Positions 31,835 through 43,672 of a DNA stretch of 64,000 bases are shown one piece after another (position 1 is the stretch's first letter; every line of letters begins with the position of its first letter). Under the pieces are notes generated by a model. That model saw only the letters and a program-made list of their open reading frames with translations, was not told the DNA's origin and did not search any database. The stretch is taken from assembly GCA_017893485.1 (NCBI GenBank), contig JACEHZ010000368.1, positions 124,001 through 188,000 of the forward strand. Direction: 5' to 3'. The DNA is from Hemerocallis citrina. Lineage: Eukaryota > Streptophyta > Magnoliopsida > Asparagales > Asphodelaceae. The position numbers and the translations under genes are program-made.

Positions 31835-34800
31835 TGTCACGCTCCGCTTCCCAAAAATACGGAATGCAGGCACGTGACGCGGCCCAGCGAATGACTTGCG
31901 TCATCCATAGGCTGTTATTAATCCAACTCAACAATATAAATAAGAAGTAATACAACCATGCATACAATGAACGAATAATCACATAAATAATAACATTGAA
32001 TATTAAGCATAAAATAACCAACATCAAAATAACCCAATATCTAGAATATAAGAACATACCAAATAGCTCGAGAGGCTCCTACTCCAATCCTAGAAGAACT
32101 GCTCACCAATGCCTCCTGACAATTCTCCTTGTTCACCTGTAACTGGATCGACTAAAGTGAAAAAGAAAATGTCCTTAGAGCAAGTCGTGGACAGCAAGTA
32201 GAGAAATAGAGAACAATGGCAATAACGGTGTAATAATGAATACAATGGATGATGAAATCAACAATATTGAACCGTGACAATACGATAATAGTACAATATG
32301 TAATAGGAATGATTTATAACAATAACAATAGATAATAACAATAACGGTATGTAATATCAATAACACTGTTCAGTAACAATAACAAAATGCAATGACAATG
32401 TGATGAAATCTTAAGTCTATTATTCATTTTAATCCTAACTAATGCACGTACTATAACGCCCCGAATCCCAAATACACTGAATTCGAGATGTTCTACAGGA
32501 TCTTTTCACTTTCTTCAGTACAATTTTACAAGGAATTTAAACTTTTACCTTCCATCAGAGTTTACATCATATATTACATTTACATTACACAGCGGAAGCA
32601 AAAATTTACAACATTTGAATAAGTACATAACAATATGGTAAAATCTTTATGCATCCATTCCTCTTTAACATGTCATTTATCCTGCATACAAAACTGTGGG
32701 TACATCAGTTTATTCAACCGACGATAATTATACATGGCCATCCTCTCTATGCCAGAAACAGTATAACGATTCTCATTTTTTAACAAATCACAAACTTGTT
32801 CACATATCAAAATAAAACAAAGGAAATAATCTTAATGCTATCGTGTCGTGACTGTGCACTTAATCCTTAATACAATTAGCTAATTTACATGACACTAATG
32901 CGCACTTGTTCGGATTCTATGCATTCCATACTACATAGGTCCGAGGGTAAGCCTCTTAATCGTTCTTCATTTTTTTAGGGTTCAATCTCTCGCCATGATT
33001 TAATCTACTACTGTAATTACGGTGAGTATCCTAGATGATCTATGAGTACAAGCACGTGCACTGGACCCTGGAGGGGAACCCCACGCCATGTCTTGACTCA
33101 TCAAGCATGCATTCTGTGGAAATTCAGCCTCCTCCCTGAACACGATCCTCTTGCAGTCACCAAACACCCCACAAGCGTGGCTAAAGTCCGATCATTACTG
33201 AGTTGTGCCCACGCCATATCTTGACTCATCAAGCATGCATTCTGTGGCTCACACACCCGCACCGTAAACTCTAGTTCTCATACTTATGTTTTCTCTCACT
33301 TTCATCACATCTCCACTATGTATTAATTATTAGAATCATGAATAAAATCAAAGCTCTAGAGTTAGCCTCTCCACTAAACCGGACTTATTCATTTCATGTT
33401 CACATGACCAACCTTGGTCTTCTTTTCAATTTCATTTCATTTCCATTGCCGGGGGAGACTTAGCTACTCTTTTGTTCAATTTCCAATTCACAATTCCCAA
33501 TTTGAGCATTTCTAACTCATGAATTCATTTCTCATTGGCTCAGCATATCATGTTCTTAACTTTCATATTCATGTAATTCTCAATTCAAATCTATGATTCA
33601 TTCATGTAAATTTATGCAGCAACAGAATAGAGTTTATCAACATCAATCATAAGGTTCACACTCTTAACAGTAATCAAATGAAATCTCTGATATATCAAAA
33701 TATACTCTGTACAGTCGACTTGGAAAAAGACCAGTCGACTTGTACAGTCAATTCATGTTCTTCATAAACACTCGGGAGAGTCGACTGCTGCACATGGCTA
33801 GTCGGCTGTCCCGCAACTTTTATACTCAAAATATAATTCACGTGACAGTCGACTGTTAATCCATCAGTCGTCTGTCCTGGGGTTTTCAACAGTACATTAT
33901 CATGTTCAGCTCAGTCGACTTGCTACTCGCATTAAGTCGACTGGACAGATTCATATTTCAAATAAGAGATCATTTTTCCAACAGTTCTTACATGCACTTG
34001 CATCATGGTGTCAAATCACAATATACATACATTCATGTTTCATAAACACAAAACTTCTTACTGTTCAGTAACATCACAGCATGGAATTTCAAGTTACTAA
34101 TATTGTCTTTTTTTCAAGGAAGTATTTAAACATGCATTTACACTTGTTCATAACTTTCTTACAGAGATGAAACATTATTCCCAATTACACTAGGACAATC
34201 ACAATGAAAACATATCTCATTTCATGGAATTACAGGCATATTCATAGTTTAATCAATGCATCGGTCGACTGTTCCTAACATTAGTCGACTGCACCAGTCA
34301 TTCTCAGTTTTATTAATTATCCCTAGTTCTTTTTCCACATGCTCATGTCTAATTAGTCATGTACATCATGAAGAATATGAGTTTAGCCTTAGTACTTTAT
34401 TTTAATTATTCACATATATGTCATGAAGCTTTCTAACAAATTATGTAACAGATGTCTCGCACCAGTCAACTTATCCACACGACAGTCGACTGTACCGACC
34501 CAATTCATCCTTGTTTTCAGTGCCATTACTACACTATTAGTCCTCCACAATTATCAACATAAACATACTCAAGCAATTCTAATACATTCGAATTTACTCC
34601 TCATAAACATAGTAACAAACATCACAATTATGGCATGTTTTCTACACTAGAAGTCCTAAGAAACACCCACCTTATTGACGAAACAATCGAATTCCAGAGG
34701 AATCCCTTAATGCAATGCAGCACTCCTTGCTCCTTGCTCCTTGCTCCTTGCCGAAAATCTCCAGAAGATGATGCCCGGACTCCACAAAAAGCACACACAA

Positions 34801-37800
34801 CTCTCTCTCAACAATAGTTCTCTTACAAAATAACCTTTAGTGTAAAAGAACCAAGGAATGAGAGGGGGTATTTATACACCAAATGGAGTGAGATGGAGGG
34901 CTAGGATTAGTTGGTTGGTTGTTAAATCAAAGGCTAGGATGCACTAGGGAGTTGTAAAAAAACTACCCACACCTTGAATAACCGCCCATGACTCCAACCC
35001 ACTTCTTACTCCAACCGGCCAACAAAGGGTGTGCTCTACACGTGTATGCAACATGCACGTGTATGCACAAATCACCCTACAAGAACTTGTACACAATGAC
35101 AAGTCTAAAAAAGAGATGCTACACATTACATGTTGTAGAAAATAATAAAAGATTAAATTCATGGGCTTAAATTAATTGGGCCAAGATAATTATTTTAGAA
35201 GTAAATAAGTAAATTAACATTTGGGCTTTAGGAAAAAAATACTTTATAAAAACAATGCTCTTACTCATCATGTTAAAAATAATAGTCAAAGTACTACACG
35301 TGCACACCATATATAAAAATAAATAATCTTTCATATATTTGAAAAATCAGGGTATTACACGTACTACTGCATCTCATACTACAGGTTCCATGCATACAAT
35401 CAATTTCGTTTAGACTGAGGTGTAAGTTCTATAGATCATATACTCGGCACGATAACAATAACGATAACAATACCAACAGCAATTTCTAGCACAATAACGA
35501 TAATAATAGTCGGCATGATAGGTCCTAAAATAATACACGATGAATTGGGATACTGCAGTCACTAATCCAATAATAAATCGATAGCACTATCCGACACAAT
35601 ATTTTAGGAACACGGGCCCCATATTTTCGAGTACAGTCACTATATTAGCAACTACCCTAGTCAACCCTTAACCTCAGCTTGATTAACATTCTTTATTCAT
35701 TTAACATACAATAATGCGGTTAATAAGGAATGCTAAAAAGACGACAAAACAACCCTAAGATCATGCTATATACTCTATACAATTAAATGCACCAAACATA
35801 ATATTATAGATTCAATTATATATTATTAAACATAAAAATCCATTTCTGGACAGCAGTAGGTTGTTATACCAAAATCAGAATTCTCGTTGCTATGAGATAG
35901 CAAATGTGGATCCGTCAGAAGGTCTAGAAACTAGACTCCTGCCCGGTTCCAACGCATATAATTAAGGTACATAAAAGTTGTGATAATATGTGTCAAAACA
36001 GCAAACTATACCGGATTTGTGTTCAGCCAGAATTTGTAAAATTATGTTTATACATATGGAACATGACTGAAACAACATTAATTAATTCCAGGAAAATTAG
36101 GGAATGTTCTCTAATTTGTCTAGTATCATGCAAAATTTTGAGTCATTATCTTACAGGTAGTATGGTTAAATTAATTGTGAATCAAAGTGTGACAGCAGTT
36201 TTTAGGATCTGGAATTGTACGACACAGCAGCAGTAAAACTGTAATATCTCTCAAACTGTAACTCGGAATTCGAAAATCCTGAATGTTATTGGCAATTAGA
36301 TACTTGGGGCTACATTTCATATTCAGAAAGGTTTTGATTTTAACGAAGTTAACTAGGTCGAAACAGCAAGATAATATTCCGGTCGGCGTAAATTCAGGGT
36401 CTCATTATAATTTTTCATGCATAAAAATAATCAAGATGTTATGAATGTTGAGAGAGGTTAACAATCATAAATCACAACAAGTTACCCCTATGTGAACATG
36501 GTATTATGATATATAATGTACATAACTCTACTAATTACAATCATCTAATTTATCATTATCAATCACATGAACAATCAACCATAATATACAATCTACAATA
36601 GTTGTGTATAATGTTATGAGATGAAATGCAACAATAGTTCCCTATTCTTATATTCAATAAGTAACTACATGAATGCATGTAAGATCTATATACATTAGAA
36701 GCAAAAAGACGATACGAAGTCAAGACTACTACTTGGATTCGCTCGTGTAAATCCGTAGTATCCCAACGATAGATAACAATAACAATATATGATATTCAAT
36801 ATGGATCTACTTGCGGGAGTCAATAAATAATCTCGAATACGATACAATAACTATTCGAGAAGAAATGACTTGTCTTTAGATGACGTTAGTCAATCCGGAT
36901 ATAGGGAATAACGGGATCGGAATCCCGACAGCACGGCGACGAGCAAACGATCACGATGATCACGATCGGGCACGGATCTCGTTGATCAAGATGGTGATCA
37001 AGATGAAGATCAATCGAATCCAACGTCCGATGTCGAACATAAAACATATAAGAATTAGAAAAATACCAAAAGAGTAAATATACCATGATTGACAATTTGG
37101 TGAATGAGAACAAAAAGTGGATCAAATGTTTAACTCACCAAGTTGACGATGGATGAGACGATCAAGGGCCGAGATCAAGTGGTGATCATCAAAGAAGCTT
37201 TTGTTAAAGATCAAAGAGAACTGACGGCAGGGCAAGGCTTGGGGAGAGTCGACGGTGGCGGCGGGACCGACGGCGGGTGGCGACGGCGCAAGGGAAACAA
37301 GGCGTAGCTAACTATGGTGGTGCACAGGGGAGGTAGTCAATGGCGGGTGCAGTGGTGTAGTTGAGGGAGGAAGAGAGACGGGGCGGCGAGAGCGAGATGG
37401 TGAGGTAGGCGGCGATGGTGCTCTGCGGTGTCGACGATGAGGAGCGTCGGGGTAGTAGCGAGCGGGGCTGACAGGGGTGAGGTGATTTGGCGGTGGCAGG
37501 GGAGTCACAATGGCGCGCTGTTGTTGGGGCTGTGTTGCGGGATGCTGACGATGGGGGCGAGAGGTGGAGATGGCGAATGGTGGCAGGGGGCGAAGTGGAG
37601 AAGATGAACAGTCGGTGCTGTGGTTTGGGGGTTGAGCAGTAAAAGATGAAAGGGTTAGGGGGTAGGGTTACACAGGGAAGGGGTTGGCGGCTGCTGTTGT
37701 TGGGTTAATTAGGGTTAGGAGTTAATTAGTAATAGGGTTATTGGGTAATGGTATTTAGGTGGGTCTAAACAGGCTTTAAATGGGTTTGGGTTGGAGTTAA

Positions 37801-38251
37801 TGGGTATTAGGGTTTATAGGGTATAACCCAATAGGAAATAATAGGATTTACAAATAAAATAACCAATAAAAAAAATATTGTTTATAATAAAAATGTAATT
37901 GACATTACAAAATAGAATTTATTTAAAATACGACAGATACAGTTAGTAAATAAAAGTGGATTTTTAATAACCAGTCCAAAAATAACAATAATAACAATAA
38001 TAATGGCAATAATAATAACAGTAGTAGTAATAATAACAGAAATTATTTGATAACAAAAATAAGATTTGTATTACAATATAAAATTCATGGAAAATAGTTA
38101 CAATTAAAATTATTGATCGAAAATAGGTTTTAATAGGAGATCCAATAGTACAATTTGACAAAAGAATTTGAAAACCGAGAAAAAATAATTTGCGGAAATT
38201 TTAAATACAGAAAATACACAAAAATAAGTTTTGGGGAGAACAGGGGTTACA
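31835..38251. mobile_element. Solo LTR (about 3.5 kb without its own insert), TSD GTAAC
   Basis: TGTCACGCTCCGC at the left and GGGGTTACA at the right are flanked by GTAAC at 31830-31834 and 38252-38256. The sequence joined by removing it matches the intact 3' LTR at 40575-40590. Inside, apart from the nested element at 32452-35359, lie (ATAACA)-like microsatellites (35450-35520, 37980-38040) and a GC-rich stretch (37190-37700) with many GGCGG and GGTGG motifs that could be a promoter or leader. No pol or gag motif was found, so a solo LTR of a Gypsy-like element is the simplest reading. Small frames at 36880-37508 are low-complexity and not taken as genes. Confidence 0.75.
32452..35359. mobile_element. 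Solo LTR related to the chromovirus LTR, TSD CGTAC
   Basis: The ends are TATAACGCCCCGAATCCC (terminal TG decayed to TA) and GGGTATTACA, flanked by CGTAC at 32447-32451 and 35360-35364. Early sequence (GAATTCGAGATGTTC, ACAGGATCTTTTCACTTTC, ACAATTTTACAAGGAATTTA) and overall order parallel the LTR at 13016-16145, so it is a diverged relative. Two copies of a CATGTCTTGACTCATCAAGC motif occur near 33087 and 33216. Between 33700 and 34490 about ten CAGTCGACTG-like motifs occur. No internal retroelement genes. Confidence 0.85.
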
Positions 38252-38622
38252 GTAACAAGATATCAAATTAGGATTTGTCTCTAGATCTATATAAACAATT
38301 GTAACGGCTCATAGATCCATGTGATTCTATTTAGTGCCGAATAGAAGAAGATAGTACTTCATAGAGAAGGGTGAGAGAGTTCTCCATTGTAAGCAGCATC
38401 AAGTTCCAATAGGCTTGAGAGAGAGACGTGGTGAGAATTGTAATATTCTTGTATATTCTCTAGTTGAAATAATATTCCAACTCTTCCTCCCCCGGATTAA
38501 GGCAAAAGCCCCAACCGGAACAATTCTTGTGTGCTTTGTGTGATTGGTACGATCTAGTTTTGCTTGGTGGTTTGTGTGGATTGTGTCGAAAACTCAACAA
38601 GATCCTCATAATTTCTAACAAG

Positions 38623-38634
38623 TGGTATCAGAGC
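38623..38634 (+). promoter_or_regulatory. Primer-binding site of the Copia at 31491-40936
   Basis: TGGTATCAGAGC begins two bases after the 5' LTR end and is the standard initiator tRNA-Met primer site. Confidence 0.85.
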
Positions 38635-38668
38635 AATCAGGTTCGTGAGTTTGTTTGAGTTTCTTGGA

Positions 38669-39930
38669 GATGGCAGATCAAAAGACGAAGATCAAGCGGT
38701 TTGACGGTAGATAACTTCAATTTATGGATGGTGGACATCTTTGTTGTTATGGTTCAAAAAGACTTTCACCTTGCCCTAGAAGAGAAGAAACCAACCGACA
38801 TAAAGCGGGAGAAGTAGGATGAGATTTGTTTGAAGGTCTTGAGTTTAATCCGGTTGCAATTGGCGGACGAAATCAAGTGTAATATTCTTGAGGAGAAAAG
38901 TGCGGCGAGTCTGTGTGTGAGACTCAAATCTGACTACTCGGGGTCGTCGTTACTAGATCAGACGTATTGGAAGAAGAAGCTATTTAGGTTCTCAATGAAG
39001 GCACCCATCTTCAAGATCATATTGTGGAGTTCAATAAGGTAATATCTGAACTGAAGGCGATTAACGCTGATGATCTTAGCAAAGAGGATAAAGCTTTCAA
39101 CTTGATTTATTCACTGCCAACTTCTTATGATCACTTGATAACTACCATGCTCCATGAAAAATCAGCCAAGGAGACACTTACTGTAGCCGAGGTGATTAAA
39201 GGTCTGAAGGAAGATGAACTAAGAAAGGAGACTCATAAAGGAGGGTCTATTTCTTTAGGGTATTTTGCGGTGGATGGTGATACTTTAATTGGAAGGGATG
39301 CAGCACATAAGGGTAAGATTCGTTGCCATTACTGTAGAAGAGTTGTGCATTACAAGAGAGACTATCGCAAGTGGTTGAGTCAGAAGATTGCTACTAAAAA
39401 AGGGGAACAAGCCCATATAGTCAGTGCAACTGAGTCAGATAATAATGACGATTATTGTCTTCTTATTTCAAGTTCTTCAGATGTGGATTCAAGTTGGTAT
39501 CTTTGATTCGGGAAGTTTTTCTCATATTTGCTCCGAAAGGGGGATGTTTTCTACTTACAAGTCATCAACAGGCCGTAGTGTGAGAACGAGGAGTGGTGAG
39601 ATTTGTGAAGTAGTGGGTGAGGAAACTGTTGAATTGGAGACGCCAGATGGTAAAGGGTTCACACTAGAAGAGGTCATGCATATTCCTTCGATACAGCAGA
39701 ATCTTATATCCTTGGGTACTCTTGATACTCGTGGCTACAGGTACACAGCTCGATGTAGGGTTTTGACAGTTTGGGATAGTCATCGTAAATGTAGAGTTTT
39801 GACAGTTTGGGATTGTCGTCGTAAGGTAATGAAGGGTAAGAGGGAGATTGGGCAGGGTCAGCACAATCACTACCAGCTTTGTGGGAGTAGAAAATCTCGG
39901 CCGTGTATGAAAACCTATTGTTCCTAAAGC
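38669..39930 (+). pseudogene. Copia gag with protease start
   Basis: The frame begins MADQKTKIKRFDG at 38669 and is interrupted early by TAA and TAG. Gag continues at 39024-39506 with KAFNLIYSLPTSYDHLITTM, VAEVIKGLKEDELRKE and the knuckle CHYCRRVVHYKRDYRKW, whose last Cys is Tyr. The protease follows with DSGSFSHICSERGMFSTY and MHIPSIQQNLISLGTLDTRG. Near 39770-39820 a 33-bp segment (AGGGTTTTGACAGTTTGGGA and following) is duplicated in tandem. Integrase, RT and RNase H are missing: after about 39930 the sequence goes straight to the 3' untranslated part. Confidence 0.85.
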
Positions 39931-40936
39931 ATCATCTAGTAAGCTGTCACTTGAATTACCAATGCGAGACTGCAACGTTCGAATACCGTTGGAAGGTGGA
40001 GAGAGCCTTGATGTAGATGGAGTTCGTGTGGAGGGTAGCACCTCCATGATTACATCTACAGTGGTGTGCCCTTGAGGGGGGCATACAGCTGGAGGAAAAC
40101 AGGTGGAGATTTGTTTAACTAGCAGGAGAAGCCATATAAACATGTTGTTTACAAAGCGGAGAAGAAAGGTCTAGAAGAGTTTTAAATCACACAGATATGG
40201 ATTCATGCGTATACAATCCAAGGTGGAGATTGTTGTGTTTATGTCTTGCATACGATGTTGGATAACGGAGTGGAAGCGGGATTGTTGGGATCGAGACGAT
40301 TGGAAACAGAGTGGAAGCGAGAAATAGTCAGCGGCAGCAACAGCAGAAGTTGCGGTCAACCGTCCCTCTTGTGCGGTCGACCGTCCCCTGCACTAAGTTT
40401 TCCAGAAAGGAGGACAGTCGACCGACTTATTGGTGTGGTCGACCGTTCGCGGCGCTGATGGGTTTTGGACTTGAGTCTGACTGATTCGTGAAAAGCCCAA
40501 CTTGCTCTTCAAGTTGGATCGTGTGGCTCCTATCATAGGGTTATCTTTTATGTACTTTCCAGTGGCTATTGACAAGATATCAACTTAGAATTTGTCTCTA
40601 GATCTATATAAACAATTGTAACGGCTCAGAGATCTATATGATTCTATTGAGTGCCGAATAGAAGAAGAGAGTACTTCATAGAGAATGGTGAGAGAGTTCT
40701 CCATTGTAAGCATCATCAAGTTCCAATAGGCCTGAAAGAAATCATGGTGAGAATTGTAATATTCTTGTATCTTCTCTAGTTGAAATAATATCTCGGTTCT
40801 TCCTCCTCCGGATTAAGGCGAAAGCCCCAACCGGAACAATTCTTGTGTGCTTTGTGTGATTGGTGCGATCTAGTTTTGCTTGGTGGTTTGTGTTGATTGT
40901 GTCCAAGACCCAACAAGATCCTCATAATTCCTAACA

Positions 40937-41209
40937 ACGTTTTCTGTAAGCACTTGAAATTTCAATTTTATCTGTTGAAGTTCTGGTTTGGTTAAAACTT
41001 AAAAAAGATGAGCTCAGGCACCATTTAGTATCATCAATACAAAAATGTGAAAATTCCTACCACTAAGCTAAAACTTCGAAGTTGGAGAAAGGTCGAAAGA
41101 AATTGCACTTGTGGGCCGAGACCTGAACTATACGCAGCGGTATTTTTTTTTTAATCCGCATTTAAATTGAGTAGCCAGTTAAATTCGAACCTGGGTTGCT
41201 CTGATACCA
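40937..41209 (-). other. Flank beyond the Copia, with a tRNA-like B box
   Basis: Probably an intron or upstream flank of the GDSL gene. On the minus strand, TGGTATCAGAGCAACCCAGG followed by TTCGAATTTAACTGG starts at 41209 and resembles a tRNA 3' half. An 18-bp motif at 41046-41063 is repeated with one mismatch at 41210-41227. Confidence 0.4.
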
Positions 41210-41384
41210 TGTGAAAATTCCTGCCACGATATTATATTATATTAGATATTGGTTTAGTCCCATATTGGTTATGTATCAGTTTAGTCTTCCATTCTCTCCT
41301 ATATATAGGAGCCAATTGTATTCACTTTATTCAATAAATAAAAGAATATTTTTCTATCGCTAATTCTAACATGGTATCAGAGCC
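41210..41384 (+). repeat. Short Copia or TRIM-type LTR (162 bp) with primer site
   Basis: TGTGAAAATTCCTGCC at 41210 through AATTCTAACA at 41371 has LTR-like ends. TGGTATCAGAGCC follows at 41372-41384. The left side is bordered directly by a primer site on the opposite strand (41209-41198). The downstream sequence (41385-41800) has leader-like features but no gag ORF. Confidence 0.6.
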
Positions 41385-42585
41385 TATAATACAATAAAGT
41401 CTATACTAATTTGATCCTCGTTATCGATGTGGAGTGATTTTCGTCTTCATCGGAATCACTCCACCTCCCAACAGCTCTCTCCCGATTGTGATCAAAACCC
41501 TAATCTCTCCCAAAATCCTAGCCGTCATCTAACAACAAGATCCAAAATCTAGCCGTCACAATTTCTCTCTCCTCTTTCTCTCTCCCCGACTGATTTCCCA
41601 CCTGATCAAAAACCCATCACTATAGCATCGTCTTCTCCGGCCTACTCCTGGCGCCTCCTCGTCTCCCAACCCCATCGCCGCCCTCCAATCGCGATCCCCA
41701 CCTCCGGCGACCCTCTCCACGTTGCCAGTTCCCCCCCCCCCCCCCCCCCCCCCCCCAATCGCGGCAACTTCTCTCCTCACCGTCGCTCTCGATTTCTTTC
41801 CAGATCTCCTGCTGAGTCGGGATTCTTTGATGGGTCTCTATGACTATCTGCCTAAGTTGACTATTAATTTGAGTGAAAAGGGATGCAGAATATATTAATT
41901 TGCAAATTATGATGATTCTGTTGTGATAGGGAGGAATGACAAATCAACTCCGTATCTATGATCTTCATCCTCATATTAATATCATCACAAAATTCTTTTC
42001 TTATACGTTGGCTATAGAGCACATTAATGATGCAACATTGAGAGAATGATAATGCACTATTAATTGTTAACCCAAGTCAGCCTTCTAAAACGATCTAAAA
42101 GAAGTTGGGAAAATATTCTATCTGCCTATGACTATAATATTCTATCTGCCTTATCGTCAAAGATATAAATTCTGCTGCAGAAAATATCTTTGAACTATAA
42201 TGTTGACAAACGAAATTGACTAGTATAAGATACACAACTTGCAAAACAACAATAAACTGAACAAATCAAAATCATGAGTTCATGATGATCCATCATTTTC
42301 ATTCTCAGCATCAACTCATACATAATTTTTTTAAGGGGTAAAAAATGTTAGACAACTTGCAAGGTACATGGGCTGCATGTAGTACGTAATATAGCATTGC
42401 ACTGCAGCTCAATAGGATACGTATCAGGAGCAAATATAATTCTTTGAAACTTGATACTTCAGAATTCTAGTGTAGTGACAGAAATTTCACACAGTATTGT
42501 AGTTACCCAAGTTCAGATTTAATCGAGTAGAAGGTAGATCACAATTATTGTGTAAAACTGATATTAGTTACAGACCTTTATAAGA
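41385..42585. other. Non-coding stretch with a 26-nt poly-C run
   Basis: Positions 41400-41800 are C- and T-rich and include an uninterrupted C run at 41731-41756. Positions 41800-42585 are AT-rich without recognisable coding. A frame on the minus strand at 41556-41780 is only translation of the poly-C run and neighbouring low-complexity DNA. Confidence 0.5.
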
Positions 42586-43043
42586 GTGGCAAAGAGAAGG
42601 CTTCAACCCCTGAAACCATTCAAGTTGGGTGTTCAAAGAGTAATTAATATATTCTGCAACCCTTTTCACTCAAGCCAACCTTCCAGATCTCCTGCCGATC
42701 CATTTCCTTTGCTAAAGAAAAGTTATGACTATCTGCCTAATGATACAATGAGAAAGTATTTTTTATGTTGTGCTTTGTAGAATTCATAAGAGAAGATCAT
42801 CTCATATGGCGTTGGTTGGGCTTAGATCTCATAAATGGTTCAAACAGTTATAGGTCGACTTACAACAACAGATTCTGTATCATCCAAGACCTCAAACGAG
42901 CTGCCCTTCTAGAAGAGGTGGAAGGTTCTAGTTGCTTAAAAATGCATGACGTAATATGTGGAATGGCTTTGTGGATAATATCATATTGCAAGTCCGGGAG
43001 AAAGTGGATAGTTTCCTCTGACTCGGTAAAACCAACAAATTGA
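42586..43043 (+). pseudogene. Inverted copy of an NB-ARC fragment
   Basis: The plus strand encodes PFPLLKKSYDYLPNDTMRKY, FLCCAL, then after a 14-bp deletion relative to its twin REDHLIWRWLGLDLINGSN, IIQDLKRAALLEEVEGSSC and LKMHDVICGMALWI. This is the winged-helix (ARC2) part of an NB-ARC domain with the MHD-type motif. It is the mirror image of 43344-43672 on the minus strand and has no NB-ARC sequence upstream of it, so it is a duplicated fragment rather than a gene. The deletion shifts the frame at about 42778. Confidence 0.88.
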
Positions 43044-43672
43044 GTCGATAGTCAATTAATATCATTGCATTTTGTTGATATTAAAAATGCAACACAACAT
43101 CCAGCTGCCGGCTATCCTAACTTATTCGCTTTATTTCTTATGGATTGTCAGTCTCAAAACTTCTCCGCTCTGACATGCCTTTTGCTAACATGTTTCTTTG
43201 TTAGACAACTGACAATCCATAAAAAATAAATTAAGATAGTCAGTAGCTGAATATTGTGTTGCATTTTTAATATCAACAAAATGCAATGATATTAATTCAC
43301 TATCGACCCAATTTGTTGGTTCTCCTGAGTCAGAGTGAACTATTCATTTTTTCTTTTCCCCGGACTCGCAATATGATGTTATCCGCAAAGCCATTCCACA
43401 TATTACGTCATGCATTTTTAAGCAACTAGAACCTTCCACCTCTTCTAGAAAAACAGCTCGTTTGAGGTCTTGGATGATACAGAATCCGTTGTTGTAAGTC
43501 GACCTATAACTGTTTGAACCATTTATGAGATCCAAGGCCAACCAACGCCATATAAAATTATCTTCTCTTATGAAATAATCTTCCGACCACAAAGCACAAC
43601 ATAAAAAACACTTTCTCATGGTATCATTCGGCAGATAGTCGTAGCTTTTCTTTAGTAAAGAAAATGGATCGG
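42695..43672. repeat. Near-perfect inverted repeat of NB-ARC sequence (458/465-bp arms, 55-nt loop)
   Basis: The arm 42695-43152 is the reverse complement of 43208-43672 with scattered substitutions and a few small indels (estimated by eye at over 90 percent identity). Loop 43153-43207 contains GCTAACATGTTTCTTTGTTAG. Identity extends from the coding part into non-coding sequence beyond it (43050-43152), so the duplication was of DNA, not of a spliced transcript. Transcription from either side would give a long hairpin RNA. Confidence 0.92.

Larger units (their letters stand above)
31491..40936 (+). mobile_element. Internally deleted Copia with nested solo LTRs in its 5' LTR
   Basis: LTRs start TGTTAGGTTTATG (31491) or TGTTGTGTTTATG (40231) and end CTAACA. 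The 5' LTR is 31491-31834 plus 38257-38620 and totals about 708 bp; the 3' LTR is 40231-40936 (706 bp). Flanks ACTTT (31486-31490) and ACGTT (40937-40941) are a one-mismatch target duplication. A TGGTATCAGAGC primer site follows at 38623-38634, and AAGGTGGAGAT precedes the 3' LTR. Only gag and the start of protease remain. Confidence 0.88.

Noticed and set aside
35440..35520. Tandem array that might be taken for a CRISPR-like repeat
   Set aside because: Simple ATAACA-type microsatellite without spacers; eukaryotic context.
37308..37508. Proline- and serine-rich ORF
   Set aside because: Low-complexity product of the GC-rich part of a solo LTR; no domain and no conserved start.
37980..38040. 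(ATAATAAC)n run as a possible origin or matrix-attachment site
   Set aside because: Simple repeat inside a solo LTR; no further support.
41556..41780. Glycine-rich ORF
   Set aside because: Glycines come from the poly-C run; no supporting motif.
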